A stretch of 64,000 nucleotides of DNA, taken from positions 62,001 to 126,000 of the forward strand of contig CAWIQE010000029.1 in the NCBI GenBank assembly GCA_963838155.1, written 5' to 3'. The notes beneath the pieces are model-generated. The model saw only the letters and a list, made by a program, of their open reading frames with translations. It was not told the origin of the DNA and searched no databases. The translations under genes and the position numbers were made by a program. Numbering within the stretch: position 1 is the stretch's first letter; each line of letters starts with the position of its first letter. Shown piece by piece: positions 18,540 to 26,730 of this stretch. The stretch is from Pararhizobium_B sp963838155. GTDB lineage: Bacteria > Pseudomonadota > Alphaproteobacteria > Rhizobiales > Rhizobiaceae.

Positions 18540-18743
18540 ATGTCGGAACAGGAACAGGCGGATCTGAGATTGATGGTGGCGCGCCTGCGCCAGGAGCACA
18601 CCGATTACGACGTCGCCATCAACGCCATGATCGCCATGAGCTGCGAACCGCTGCGCATCCAGCGCATGAAGAAGAAGAAGCTCGCCATCAAGGATCGCAT
18701 CTCGAAGCTGGAAGACCAGATCATTCCCGACATCATCGCCTGA
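18540..18743 (+). CDS. small DUF465 (YdcH-like) protein, second copy
   Basis: 67 residues, with MSEQEQADLRLMVARLRQEH followed by MKKKKLAIKDRISKLEDQI, the same two-helix pattern as the divergent neighbour. The ATG at 18540 follows GGGGACACCA. The next gene, purE, begins 12 bp downstream, so co-transcription with purEK is likely. Confidence 0.85.
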   Translation: MSEQEQADLRLMVARLRQEHTDYDVAINAMIAMSCEPLRIQRMKKKKLAIKDRISKLEDQIIPDIIA

Positions 18744-18755
18744 CAGGATAGAGCC

Positions 18756-19250
18756 TTGACCGACACCCCGCCCGTCGCAATCGTCATGGGCAGCCAGTCC
18801 GACTGGGAGACCATGAAGAACGCCGCCGACACGCTGGATGCGCTCGGCGTCGGCCACGATGCCCGCATCGTCTCCGCCCACCGGACGCCGGACCGGCTCT
18901 CCGCCTTCGCCAAGGGGGCCCGCGAGGAGGGCTTCAAGGTCGTCATCGCCGGCGCCGGCGGCGCCGCCCACCTGCCCGGCATGATCGCCGCCATGACGCC
19001 GCTGCCGGTCTTCGGGGTGCCCGTCCGCTCGAGCGCGCTCTCGGGACAGGACAGCCTGCTGTCCATCGTCCAGATGCCGGCGGGCATTCCGGTCGGCACC
19101 CTCGCCATCGGCCGGGCCGGCGCCGTCAACGCCGCGCTGCTCGCCGCCGCCGTGCTGGCGCTCTCCGACGCCGCCCTGGCCGCGCGGCTCGATGCCTGGC
19201 GCAGCGCCCAGACCGGGAGCGTCGCCGAACGGCCGGCGGATCCGGCCTGA
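18756..19250 (+). CDS. purE: N5-carboxyaminoimidazole ribonucleotide mutase
   Basis: De novo purine enzyme that moves the carboxylate of N5-CAIR to give CAIR; 164 residues, class I PurE. The GSQSDWETM substrate loop, the SAHRTPDR motif with the catalytic histidine and GAGGAAHLPGM are intact. The start is TTG 18756, giving the conserved N-terminus just before VAIVMGSQSD. The TGA overlaps the ATG of purK (TGATG), so the two are translationally coupled. Confidence 0.96.
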   Translation: MTDTPPVAIVMGSQSDWETMKNAADTLDALGVGHDARIVSAHRTPDRLSAFAKGAREEGFKVVIAGAGGAAHLPGMIAAMTPLPVFGVPVRSSALSGQDSLLSIVQMPAGIPVGTLAIGRAGAVNAALLAAAVLALSDAALAARLDAWRSAQTGSVAERPADPA

Positions 19251-20338
19251 TGGCGGCCGGCCCGCTTCCGCGCCGGGCGACGATCGGCATCGTCGGCGGC
19301 GGCCAGCTCGGCCGGATGCTGGCGATGGCGGCCGCGCGCCTCGACTACCGCGTCGTCGTCCTGGAACCGCAGCCCGATTGTCCCGCGGGCGAGGTCGCCG
19401 CCCGCCAGATCGTCGCCGCCTACGACGACCCCGCCGCCCTCGACGACTTGGCCGCGGCCTGCGACGTCGTCACCTACGAGTTCGAGAACGTGCCGGTGGA
19501 GGCCGCCCGGCGGCTGGCCGCAAGGCTGCCCGTCTACCCGCCGGCCGGCGCGCTCGAGGCCGCCCAGGACCGGCTGACCGAAAAGCGCTTCCTCAACCGC
19601 TGCGGCATCGCCACGGCGCCCTTCGAGGCGGTCGATTCGGAGGCCGGGCTGGAGGCCGCCCTTGCCGCGTTCGGCGGCAGCGGGGTGCTGAAGACCCGCC
19701 GCCTCGGCTATGACGGGAAGGGCCAGCGCGTCTTCCGCGGGAAAGGGGACGAGCCGCGCGGCGTCTTCGCCGCCATGGGCGGCGTGCCTTTGATCCTCGA
19801 AGGCCTGGTCGACTTCGAACGCGAGATATCGATCATCGCCGCCCGCGGCCGGGACGGCGCCGTCGCCGCCTTCGACCCCGCCGAGAACGTCCACAGGAAC
19901 GGCATCCTCCACACCTCGACGGTCCCCGCCCGCGTCCCGGACGAAACGGCCGAAGCCGCCCGCAAGGCCGCCCGGGCGGTGCTCGAGGCGCTCGACTATG
20001 TCGGCGTCGTCGGGATCGAGTTCTTCGTGCTCCCCGGCGGCCGGCTGCTCGCCAACGAGATCGCCCCGCGCGTCCACAATTCGGGGCACTGGACCGAAGC
20101 CGCCTGCGTCACCTCGCAGTTCGAGCAGCATATCCGCGCCGTCGCCGGCCTGCCGCTCGGCGCCCCCGCGCGCCATTCCGACTGCGTCATGGAGAACCTC
20201 ATCGGCAACGACGTCGCCCGGCTTGCCGAGCTCTGCGCCGAGCCGGCCGCCCTGCCCCACCTCTACGGCAAGGCGGAGGCCCGGCCGGGCCGCAAGATGG
20301 GCCACGTCACCCGGCTCCTTCCGGCGGGCACGCGCTAG
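19250..20338 (+). CDS. purK: N5-carboxyaminoimidazole ribonucleotide synthase
   Basis: ATP-grasp enzyme converting AIR, bicarbonate and ATP to N5-CAIR, the substrate of PurE. 362 residues: N-terminal IGIVGGGQLGRML, ATP-grasp segments KTRRLGYDGKGQ and EFFVLPGGRLLANEIAPRVHNSGHWT. The overlap with purE confirms the pair. It is the last gene of the small DUF465-purE-purK unit; a hairpin with a T-run follows at 20414. Confidence 0.97.
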   Translation: MAAGPLPRRATIGIVGGGQLGRMLAMAAARLDYRVVVLEPQPDCPAGEVAARQIVAAYDDPAALDDLAAACDVVTYEFENVPVEAARRLAARLPVYPPAGALEAAQDRLTEKRFLNRCGIATAPFEAVDSEAGLEAALAAFGGSGVLKTRRLGYDGKGQRVFRGKGDEPRGVFAAMGGVPLILEGLVDFEREISIIAARGRDGAVAAFDPAENVHRNGILHTSTVPARVPDETAEAARKAARAVLEALDYVGVVGIEFFVLPGGRLLANEIAPRVHNSGHWTEAACVTSQFEQHIRAVAGLPLGAPARHSDCVMENLIGNDVARLAELCAEPAALPHLYGKAEARPGRKMGHVTRLLPAGTR

Positions 20339-20367
20339 ATTTGCCCCCTCCCCGCCGCCGCGCGCGG

Positions 20368-20396
20368 TTGACATGGGCCGGGCGACGCGATACACG
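20368..20396 (+). promoter_or_regulatory. candidate sigma-70 promoter of rpmJ
   Basis: TTGACA (20368-20373), 17-bp spacer, TACACG (20391-20396). The -35 box is perfect, and the -10 box is plausible for a GC-rich alphaproteobacterium. Confidence 0.5.
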
Positions 20397-20413
20397 CGGG
20401 CCAACCTTTCCGG

Positions 20414-20435
20414 GCGCGCCTCGCGGCGCGCTTTT
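20414..20435 (+). terminator. intrinsic terminator/attenuator-like hairpin in the rpmJ leader
   Basis: Perfect 7-bp GC stem GCGCGCC/GGCGCGC with a TCGC loop, followed at once by TTTT. It lies about 20 bp past the predicted promoter and 49 bp before the L36 start. It could terminate purEK transcription and/or attenuate rpmJ. Confidence 0.5.
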
Positions 20436-20483
20436 GATTGTTGGCATCAGGCTCGTTTGGGAGCCCAAACCCGGTTCAGTCCA

Positions 20484-20609
20484 ATGAAGATCAAGAACTC
20501 TCTCAAGTCGCTGAAGTCCCGCCACCGCGAGAACCGGCTGGTGCGCCGCAAGGGACGCGTCTACATCATCAACAAGCAGAATCCGCGCTTCAAGGCACGC
20601 CAGGGCTGA
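20484..20609 (+). CDS. rpmJ: 50S ribosomal protein L36, zinc-free form
   Basis: 41 residues beginning MKIKNSLKSLKSRH and ending NPRFKARQG, the YkgO-type (type B) L36. It has no Cys/His zinc ribbon. The ATG at 20484 begins the family homology; the frame is open upstream but without similarity. It is a stand-alone gene with its own promoter candidate. Confidence 0.96.
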   Translation: MKIKNSLKSLKSRHRENRLVRRKGRVYIINKQNPRFKARQG

Positions 20610-20696
20610 GGCCCGGTTCCGTCCAGCCGGAGCGGCCGCGCCCCGCCGCCGCATTTTGCAATTGATCTTCGTCCGCGGCGGACTACCATATCCGCC

Positions 20697-21335
20697 ATGG
20701 CCAAGGTTTTGCGAGTTCTCACCGCCATATCCCTGCTGGGCACGTGCTTCGGCCTGCCGGCGATCGCCGCGCCCGAAACGGCGGCGCCGAAGCCGACCGC
20801 CGCCTCCGTTGCGCAACCGCCGCCCGAAGCCGCGGCCAAGCCCGCACCGACCCGCGCCGAGCGGCTCGACCGGCTGTTCGGCGAATTGAAGCGGCAGCCC
20901 GACCCCGATGCCGCCGGCCGCATCGCCGGCAAGATCGACGCGATCTGGAGCGATTCCGGCAGCCCCACGGTCGACCTGCTGATGACCTGGTCCGAAAAGG
21001 CCGCCCGCGAGAAGCACTACGCGACGGCGCTCGACCTTCTCGACCAGGTGATCGTCCTGGAACCCGAATACGCCGCCGGGTGGAACGAGCGCGCCACGGT
21101 GCATTTCCTGATGAACCATTACTCCAAGTCGATGGCCGACATCGACAGGACGCTGGCCCTGGAGCCGCGCCATTTCGGCGCGCTGTCCGGCATGGCCAGC
21201 ATCTTCAAGGCGCTCGGCAAGGACCGGCTCGCCATGCGCACCCTGGAGAAGGTCCTGGCGATCTACCCCGCCGACAGGCAGGCCCAGCAGCGGCTCGGCC
21301 AGCTCGCCGACCAGCTCGCCGGACAGGGCATCTGA
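20697..21335 (+). CDS. exported TPR protein
   Basis: 212 residues. The N-terminal MAKVLRVLTAISLLG stretch ending at AIAAPE is a signal peptide. Three TPR-like repeats follow at about 95-205 (for example HYATALDLLDQVIVLEPEYA and YSKSMADIDRTLALEPRHFG). It is a periplasmic protein-interaction scaffold, with no specific partner indicated. It is convergent with pyk; a palindromic repeat fills the gap between them. Confidence 0.8.
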   Translation: MAKVLRVLTAISLLGTCFGLPAIAAPETAAPKPTAASVAQPPPEAAAKPAPTRAERLDRLFGELKRQPDPDAAGRIAGKIDAIWSDSGSPTVDLLMTWSEKAAREKHYATALDLLDQVIVLEPEYAAGWNERATVHFLMNHYSKSMADIDRTLALEPRHFGALSGMASIFKALGKDRLAMRTLEKVLAIYPADRQAQQRLGQLADQLAGQGI

Positions 21336-21358
21336 GCCGCCGGCTCAGGCCGTCGGTT

Positions 21359-21445
21359 CCGTGAAACGCGGACACGCTCTATCTCTTTGTTTTTACGCGC
21401 TTCCGGACGGAAAACCGGTTTCCACTTTTCCTGGAAGCGCTCTAG
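21359..21445. repeat. bipartite palindromic repeat, copy at pyk 3' end
   Basis: Module A remnant at 21359-21382 (GTGAAACGCGGACACGCTCT) and an intact module B at 21396-21445. The terminal CTCTAG contains the complement of the pyk stop codon, so the repeat boundary is the end of the pyk gene. Confidence 0.85.
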
Positions 21446-22881
21446 ATACCGCTGAGACCGTCCGAACCGATATAGGCGATGCGCAGGAGGTTGGTCGCGC
21501 CCGGCGTTCCGAGCGGCACGCCCGCCGTCATGATGATGCGGTCGCCCGGCTTGCCGAAGCCCTCGGAAAACGTGATCCGGCAGGCCCGGTCCACCATGTC
21601 GTCGAGGTCCTTCGCGTCTTCCGTGACCACGCAGTGCAGCCCCCAGACCACCGAGAGCCGCCGGGCCGTCTCGATGACCGGCGACAGCGCCACGATCGGC
21701 GTCTGCGGCCGCTCGCGCGCCGCGCGCAGGCCGGTCGTGCCGGACGAGGTGTAGCAGACGATCGCCTTCAGGTTCAGCGTCTCGGCGATCTGGCGCGCGG
21801 CCAGCGAGATCGCGTCGGCTCCCGTCGGCCCGGGCTGCGGGCGCTGGGCGTAGATGATGTTCGGGAAGTTCGGGTCCCGCTCGACCTTGCGGGCGATGGA
21901 CGCCATCATCGACACCGCCTCCACGGGATACTGCCCCGCGGCCAATTCGGCCGACAGCATCACCGCGTCGGCGCCCTCGAAGACGGCCGTCGCCACGTCG
22001 GAGACCTCCGCGCGGGTGGGCACCGGGGCGGAAATCATCGATTCGAGCATCTGGGTGGCCACCACCACCGGCTTGCCCGCCGCCCGGCAGGCGCGGGTCA
22101 GCCGCTTCTGGATGCCGGGCACCGCCTCGATCGGCATTTCCACGCCGAGGTCGCCGCGCGCCACCATCAGCGCGTCGGAAAGCTCGATGATCTCGTCGAT
22201 GCGCTCGATGGCCTGCGGCTTCTCGATCTTCGACATCAGGCCGGCGCGCCCGCGCACGACCTTCCTGACCTCGGCGAGGTCCTCCGGGCGCTGGATGAAG
22301 GAGAGCGCGATCCAGTCGACCTGCCCCGTCTGCAGCACGGCGTCGAGGTCGCGCCGGTCCTTTTCGGTGAGCGCCCCGCTGGTGAGCGTCGTATCCGGCA
22401 GGCTGACGCCCTTGCGGTCGGAGATCCCGGTGCCGGCGACGACCTTCGCGACGATCGAGTGCCCGTCGCATCGTTCCGCCACGAGCTGCAGCCGCCCGTC
22501 GTCGATCAGCAGGCGGTCGCCCGCCTTGACGGATTCGAGGATGTCCGGATGCGGCAGGTACACCCGGTTCGCGTCCCCCGGAACATCCTTGTCGTCGAGC
22601 GTGAAGGTCTGGCCGACCTCTAGGGCGACCTTGGTGTCGCGGAACTTGCCGACCCGCAGTTTCGGGCCCTGCAGGTCCGCCAGGATGCCGATCGGCCGCC
22701 CGATGCGCCCCTCGACGCTGCGGATGCGCCCGATGAACTCGCGCATGGCCTCGTGGCTCGTATGGCTCATGTTGATGCGGAAAAGGTCGGCCCCCGCCTC
22801 GTGCAGTTTCTGGATCATCGCCTCTTCGGAAGACGCCGGTCCCAGTGTGGCGAGAATCTTTACCTTGCGCAGTCGCTTCAT
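21442..22881 (-). CDS. pyk: pyruvate kinase
   Basis: Glycolytic enzyme converting phosphoenolpyruvate + ADP to pyruvate + ATP; 479 residues. N-terminal KILATLGPAS, the catalytic/metal segment IMVARGDLGVEMPIE-like (LMVARGDLGVE) and VATQMLESM are intact. The ATG at 22881 directly follows the TAG of the DUF1036 gene, so the two genes form an operon. The TAG stop lies within the end of a dispersed repeat. Confidence 0.97.
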   Translation of the reverse strand: MKRLRKVKILATLGPASSEEAMIQKLHEAGADLFRINMSHTSHEAMREFIGRIRSVEGRIGRPIGILADLQGPKLRVGKFRDTKVALEVGQTFTLDDKDVPGDANRVYLPHPDILESVKAGDRLLIDDGRLQLVAERCDGHSIVAKVVAGTGISDRKGVSLPDTTLTSGALTEKDRRDLDAVLQTGQVDWIALSFIQRPEDLAEVRKVVRGRAGLMSKIEKPQAIERIDEIIELSDALMVARGDLGVEMPIEAVPGIQKRLTRACRAAGKPVVVATQMLESMISAPVPTRAEVSDVATAVFEGADAVMLSAELAAGQYPVEAVSMMASIARKVERDPNFPNIIYAQRPQPGPTGADAISLAARQIAETLNLKAIVCYTSSGTTGLRAARERPQTPIVALSPVIETARRLSVVWGLHCVVTEDAKDLDDMVDRACRITFSEGFGKPGDRIIMTAGVPLGTPGATNLLRIAYIGSDGLSGI

Positions 22882-23406
22882 CTAGTTCGGACTTTCCTTG
22901 CCGCTCGCCTTGGTGCTCGCGTTCGTGTCTGGCCCGGGGGCGCTGTCGGAGGGCGCTTCGGTGAGCTGCACCATCCAGCTGCCCTGGCGGCCGGTGTCGT
23001 ATTCCTGGAACCCCATGCGCTGGAATCCGCGCGCGAAGCAGTCGTGGATGCCGACGATCTTGAACTCGTTGTCGGCCACGCACATGTCGACCTTGCCGCC
23101 CCAGCGGCCGCCGCGCCCCGCATCCTCTGCATAGAGGTAGTAGTAGCGCGACGACAAGGGCCCCTTGATCAGCGTCGCGCAGGAACTGCCCGGAATCTGC
23201 CACCACCCTTCGGTGGTCCACCCGGCCGCCGCGCGATAGCCGATGGAGACGCCGACGAGCTTCTTCGTGCCGTTGCACACGCGGAAATCGGCGCGTGCGA
23301 CACCCGGCAGGAAAGCGATCCCCAGCCCGGTGAGAACGACGAGCGGCATCGTATGCAGTCGAAGGGCGCGGGAAAGGATTGGATTGGACGAGCGATGACG
23401 AAACAT
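22882..23406 (-). CDS. exported DUF1036 protein
   Basis: 174 residues. A signal peptide (hydrophobic PLVVLTGLGIAFLPG, cleavage near ARADF) precedes a DUF1036 domain with the family pattern RVCNGTKKLVGVSIGY, TEGWWQIPGSSC and FQEYDTG. It is a periplasmic protein of unknown function, conserved next to pyk in Hyphomicrobiales. ATG 23406 is chosen; an ATG at 23349 just before the hydrophobic core is an alternative start. It is first in the DUF1036-pyk operon. Confidence 0.85.
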   Translation of the reverse strand: MFRHRSSNPILSRALRLHTMPLVVLTGLGIAFLPGVARADFRVCNGTKKLVGVSIGYRAAAGWTTEGWWQIPGSSCATLIKGPLSSRYYYLYAEDAGRGGRWGGKVDMCVADNEFKIVGIHDCFARGFQRMGFQEYDTGRQGSWMVQLTEAPSDSAPGPDTNASTKASGKESPN

Positions 23407-23550
23407 GGGTTTCGAGCAGGACTCCATCAAGAATCACGACCCGCTTTGTGCGCCCGCGGGCATGGAAAGTCAACGAACCGGCTGCCGCACCGCCAGGCTT
23501 GAACGCCACGGGCGCCTGTGCCATCAAGGCCCCGCTTTAAGGATTTTCCG

Positions 23551-24345
23551 ATGCCCGAATTTGCGCCGTTCGAAGTCGTCGGGGGCGACGTCACCCACGG
23601 ACTCGTCCTCCTCGCCGACCACGCGAAGAAGGACCTGCCGGACCGCTACGGCGACCTCGGGCTCGACCCGGCCGCCTTCACCCGGCACATCGCCTACGAC
23701 ATCGGCGTCGAGGCGGTGGCGCGGCGTCTCGCCGCCCGGCTCGGGGTCCCCGCCGTGCTCGGCGGCTTCTCGCGGTTGCTCATCGATCCGAACCGCGGCG
23801 AGGACGATCCCACCCTCGTCATGAAGCTGTCCGACGGGGCGATCGTTCCGGGCAACCATCCCCTCTCCGAGGCGGAGCGACTCTACCGCCTGGACACCTT
23901 CCACCGGCCCTATCACGACGCCGTCTCGAAGACGATCGCGCGCGTCGAGGCGGCCTCGGGAAGCGCGCCGCTCGTCATCTCGATCCACTCCTTCACGCCG
24001 CGCTGGAAGGAGACGCCCCGGCCCTGGCAGGTCGGCATCCTGTGGGACAGCGACCCGCGCGCCCCGCGCCCGATGATCGAGGCGCTGGCCGCCGATCCCG
24101 CGCTGACCGTCGGCGACAACGAGCCCTATGACGGGGCGCTCGGCGGTGACACCATGTTCCGCCACTGCACGACCCAGGGCCTCGCCCATGCGCTCGTCGA
24201 GATCAGGCAGGACCTCATCGCCGACGACGACGGGGCGGCCGCCTGGGCCGAACGGCTCGCGCCCATCCTTGACGATCTCAACGCGCGGCCCGATCTTCAT
24301 GTCAGGCAAATGCACGGCTCGCGCACCGGTTTGCTCGATGCGTGA
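23551..24345 (+). CDS. N-formylglutamate amidohydrolase family protein
   Basis: 264 residues of the N-formylglutamate amidohydrolase (HutG2-like) family, which hydrolyses N-formylglutamate or similar N-acyl amino acids using zinc. LLADHAKKDLP, DIGVEAVARRLA, SIHSFTPRW and the C-terminal EIRQDLI are family landmarks. AAGGA precedes the ATG at 23551. No other his-utilisation genes are present; the small DUF1244 gene follows 25 bp later. Substrate by family only. Confidence 0.88.
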   Translation: MPEFAPFEVVGGDVTHGLVLLADHAKKDLPDRYGDLGLDPAAFTRHIAYDIGVEAVARRLAARLGVPAVLGGFSRLLIDPNRGEDDPTLVMKLSDGAIVPGNHPLSEAERLYRLDTFHRPYHDAVSKTIARVEAASGSAPLVISIHSFTPRWKETPRPWQVGILWDSDPRAPRPMIEALAADPALTVGDNEPYDGALGGDTMFRHCTTQGLAHALVEIRQDLIADDDGAAAWAERLAPILDDLNARPDLHVRQMHGSRTGLLDA

Positions 24346-24370
24346 CCCCGGAACATCGAGGAGTCCTGCC

Positions 24371-24673
24371 ATGGCGACACTGACCGAAGACCAGAAGCGC
24401 GATCTCGAGGCGGCGGCCTTCCGCCGGCTCGTCGGCCACCTTCGCGCCCGCACCGACGTCCAGAACATCGACCTGATGACCCTCGCCGGCTTCTGCCGCA
24501 ACTGCCTCTCGAACTGGTACCGCGAGGCCGCCGAGGAGGCCGGCATTCCGCTCGGCAAGGACGAATCCCGCGAGATCGTCTACGGCATGCCCTACGAGGA
24601 GTGGAAGACCCGCTACCAGGCCGAGGGCACCCCGCAGCCGCAGGCCGACGCCGGCGACCACCGCCACGGCTGA
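24371..24673 (+). CDS. DUF1244 protein
   Basis: 100 residues. FRRLVGHLRARTDVQNIDLM and GFCRNCLSNWY with its CxxC are typical of DUF1244, a small helical cytosolic family. ATG 24371. It is probably co-transcribed with the amidohydrolase. Function unknown. Confidence 0.85.
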   Translation: MATLTEDQKRDLEAAAFRRLVGHLRARTDVQNIDLMTLAGFCRNCLSNWYREAAEEAGIPLGKDESREIVYGMPYEEWKTRYQAEGTPQPQADAGDHRHG

Positions 24674-24885
24674 AGCGGAAGCCGGTTTTCCGCCCCGCCC
24701 CCGCCGAAAGTTCGCCCGCCCCCCGCGTCGGGCCTTGACCTCGGCCGGCGCGCGGGTCAGGTGACGGGTCGGTTCGCGGTGGAGCGAATCGCCCGCACGC
24801 GCCCGCCCGCAATCGCGCCGGCGACGGCAGGCCCGTGCGGCTTTCGACATGGTCTGGAACCTATTTCATCACCGGAGAACACATG

Positions 24886-25146
24886 ATGAGCGACGACGTC
24901 ACCGAAATGAAGGAAACCGTGGCGGCCGCCGAGTTGCGGCAGTTCATCGAACGGATAGAACGCCTGGAAGAAGAGAAGGCGGCGCTGCAGGACGACGTGA
25001 AGGAAGTCTTCTCCGAAGCCAAGGGCAGGGGCTACGACGTGAAGGCCATGCGCGCGATATTGCGGCTTCGCAAGAAGGATCCGAACGAGCGGCAGGAAGA
25101 GGAAGCGATCCTCGAGACCTACATGAACGCGCTCGGCATGGTGTGA
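24886..25146 (+). CDS. DUF2312 (GapR-like) DNA-binding protein
   Basis: 86 residues: AAELRQFIERIERLEEEK, then AKGRGYDVKAMRAILRLR, the signature of DUF2312, the family of Caulobacter GapR, an AT-rich/overtwisted-DNA-binding nucleoid protein. GGAGA at 24874-24878 favours ATG 24886; an ATG three bases earlier is equally in frame. It has its own 212-bp upstream region. A GapR-like role is inferred from family membership. Confidence 0.85.
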   Translation: MSDDVTEMKETVAAAELRQFIERIERLEEEKAALQDDVKEVFSEAKGRGYDVKAMRAILRLRKKDPNERQEEEAILETYMNALGMV

Positions 25147-25190
25147 TCCGCGCGCGGCGCCCGGCGTCCCGGGCACCAGCCGTACCCGTT

Positions 25191-25677
25191 TCAGAGCCAG
25201 CGGCGGACCCGGCTGCAATACTCCCGGTAGGCCTCGCCGAACGTCGCGCGCATCCGCGCCTCCTCGAACGGAATGACGACGCGCGACAGGATCGCGAGCG
25301 GCACGACGAGGGTCGCGAGGGGCCATATCGAGCCGAGCATGAGGGTGCCGCCCAAATAGACGGTGACCAGCGTCAGGTACATCGGATTGCGCGAAAACCG
25401 GTAGGGGCCGCCGACGACGAGGCTCGAGGGATGGCCGTAGGGATTGAGGGTCGTCCGGCGCCGCAGGAACCCGGTCGCCAGGAAGGCGCCGAGGCAGAAC
25501 CCGAGCGCCAGCAGGACTTCGCCGGCGGCGAAGGCCGCTTCGCCGAACCCTCCGGCCGGCAGCGGCAGGAAATGGTGGATGGCGGCGCCGACCCCGAAGG
25601 CGAGTCGCCATCATGACGGGCGGCGGCAGCCTCAGGAGAGCAGGGTTTCGGCCTTCAGCGAGCGAACCGTCGGTCAT
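25191..25677 (-). pseudogene. isoprenylcysteine methyltransferase-like gene with a frameshift
   Basis: The C-terminal frame encodes an ICMT/PEMT-like membrane methyltransferase with the signature GGPYRFSRNPMYLTL and a C-terminal EEARMRATFGEAYREYC. The plausible N-terminus (MTDGSLAEGRNPALLRLPPP) lies in another frame starting at ATG 25677. The frames join if a single base is removed near 25603-25612, restoring a continuous MMALAFGVGAAIHHFLPLP. In the given sequence the downstream frame meets a TGA just upstream of that point. It is either a recent pseudogene or a sequencing error. If intact it would methylate a small lipid or thiol acceptor in the membrane. Confidence 0.75.
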
Positions 25678-25979
25678 GGCAGCCGTCCAGGTTTCGAGGC
25701 CCTTGAAAAGGGAACGCGACCGCCGCCCCCGCGTCCCCGGCACGTTACCGGCGGCGGCCAGGGCATATTACCGATAAATTGGAAAGACCGGAAGCGCCGA
25801 TGCTGGATTCGGGATCATCACCGACCACGCTGGCTGATGCCGATCTTCGAGACAAGTTTCCTCACGCAGGCCCCCCAGTCACATCTCCAGGTCCTCCGCC
25901 TCACTGCAGGCATCTGCCGTCGGCGAGACCCATTGATTTATGTACCATTGAGTAGTACATAGGGTTTCAGGAGTTTGGG
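25678..25979. other. 302-bp gap between the methyltransferase and higBA
   Basis: No gene seen. The left half is the upstream region of the minus-strand methyltransferase. The right end holds the higBA promoter/operator. The middle shows nothing recognisable. Confidence 0.5.
25933..25961 (+). promoter_or_regulatory. higBA promoter overlapped by an inverted-repeat operator
   Basis: TTGATT (25933-25938), 17-bp spacer, TACATA (25956-25961). The inverted repeat ATGTAC-N9-GTACAT (25940-25960) lies between and over these boxes, the usual arrangement for autorepression by HigA. An AGGAG ribosome site follows at 25969-25973. Confidence 0.6.
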
Positions 25980-26276
25980 ATGATCGTGAGCTTTCGGGAT
26001 GAATGGCTGCGCGTCTTCCTTGTCGACGACGTATCCTCCCGGAAGATACCGACGGATATCGAAAGCCGCCTGTTCCGCAAGCTCCAGATGATCGACGATG
26101 CGATGACCGACCAGGACCTTCGCGTGCCGCCGAGCAACCATTTCGAGAAGCTGCGCGGTAATCTCGAGGGCTGGCATTCGATCCGCGTCAACAGGCAATG
26201 GCGGCTGGTCTTCCGGTGGGATGGCGGCCGAGGCGAAGCGGAGAGCGTCTATCTGGACGATCACGGCTACAGGTGA
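25980..26276 (+). CDS. higB: HigB/RelE-type toxin
   Basis: 98 residues of the HigB-like (plasmid maintenance killer) branch of the RelE/ParE fold. RLFRKLQMIDDA, the core LRVPPSNHFEKLRGN and the C-terminal SIRVNRQWRLVFRW with its conserved basic residues are present. These toxins cleave mRNA on the ribosome. ATG 25980 has AGGAG 6 bp upstream. The toxin-before-antitoxin order with higA 19 bp downstream is the hallmark of higBA loci. Confidence 0.9.
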   Translation: MIVSFRDEWLRVFLVDDVSSRKIPTDIESRLFRKLQMIDDAMTDQDLRVPPSNHFEKLRGNLEGWHSIRVNRQWRLVFRWDGGRGEAESVYLDDHGYR

Positions 26277-26295
26277 AGCAGAAAGGGCAAAGCCC

Positions 26296-26604
26296 ATGTT
26301 GATGACCAAGCGCAAGCCGGCAACGGTCGGCGAGATACTGATCGAAGAGTTCATGGAGCCGCTGGCGCTGACCCAGGGCGCGCTCGCCGAGGCGATGGGC
26401 GTACAGCGCAAGCACGTCAACGAGCTCTGCAACAACCGGCGCAACGTCACCGCCGCCACGGCGCTGATCCTTTCCCGCGTATTCGGCAACAGCCCGGACT
26501 TCTGGCTCAACGTGCAGCGCCGCAGCGAGCTTTGGGAGGCGATGCACAATCCGAAGGAACAGGCACGGATCCGGCGCGCGAGACCCCTGACTGCGGCGGC
26601 GTGA
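26296..26604 (+). CDS. higA: HigA antitoxin, XRE family
   Basis: 102 residues. A Cro/C1-type helix-turn-helix (about 25-70) reads LTQGALAEAMGVQRKHVNELCN, the HigA signature, with the family tail FWLNVQRRSELWEA. It neutralises HigB and represses the operon, presumably through the inverted repeat at 25940-25960. ATG 26296 is used; an ATG two codons later is possible. A long hairpin ends the unit at 26666. Confidence 0.92.
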   Translation: MLMTKRKPATVGEILIEEFMEPLALTQGALAEAMGVQRKHVNELCNNRRNVTAATALILSRVFGNSPDFWLNVQRRSELWEAMHNPKEQARIRRARPLTAAA

Positions 26605-26665
26605 TGGACGCATCCGAAAGCGCGGTCCGTCTGCGAAAGACTGAATAGCCCGAGTCTCGTAGACT

Positions 26666-26703
26666 GCGCCCTGTCCGGTCCGGTGGACTGACGGACAGGG
26701 CGC
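26666..26703 (+). terminator. hairpin terminator after higBA
   Basis: Perfect 12-bp stem GCGCCCTGTCCG/CGGACAGGGCGC with an inner GTCC/GGAC extension. No T-tract follows, but its stability and position 60 bp past higA support a terminator. Confidence 0.65.
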
Positions 26704-26730
26704 TCCCCCGACGTCTGGAAAGCTCCTGGA

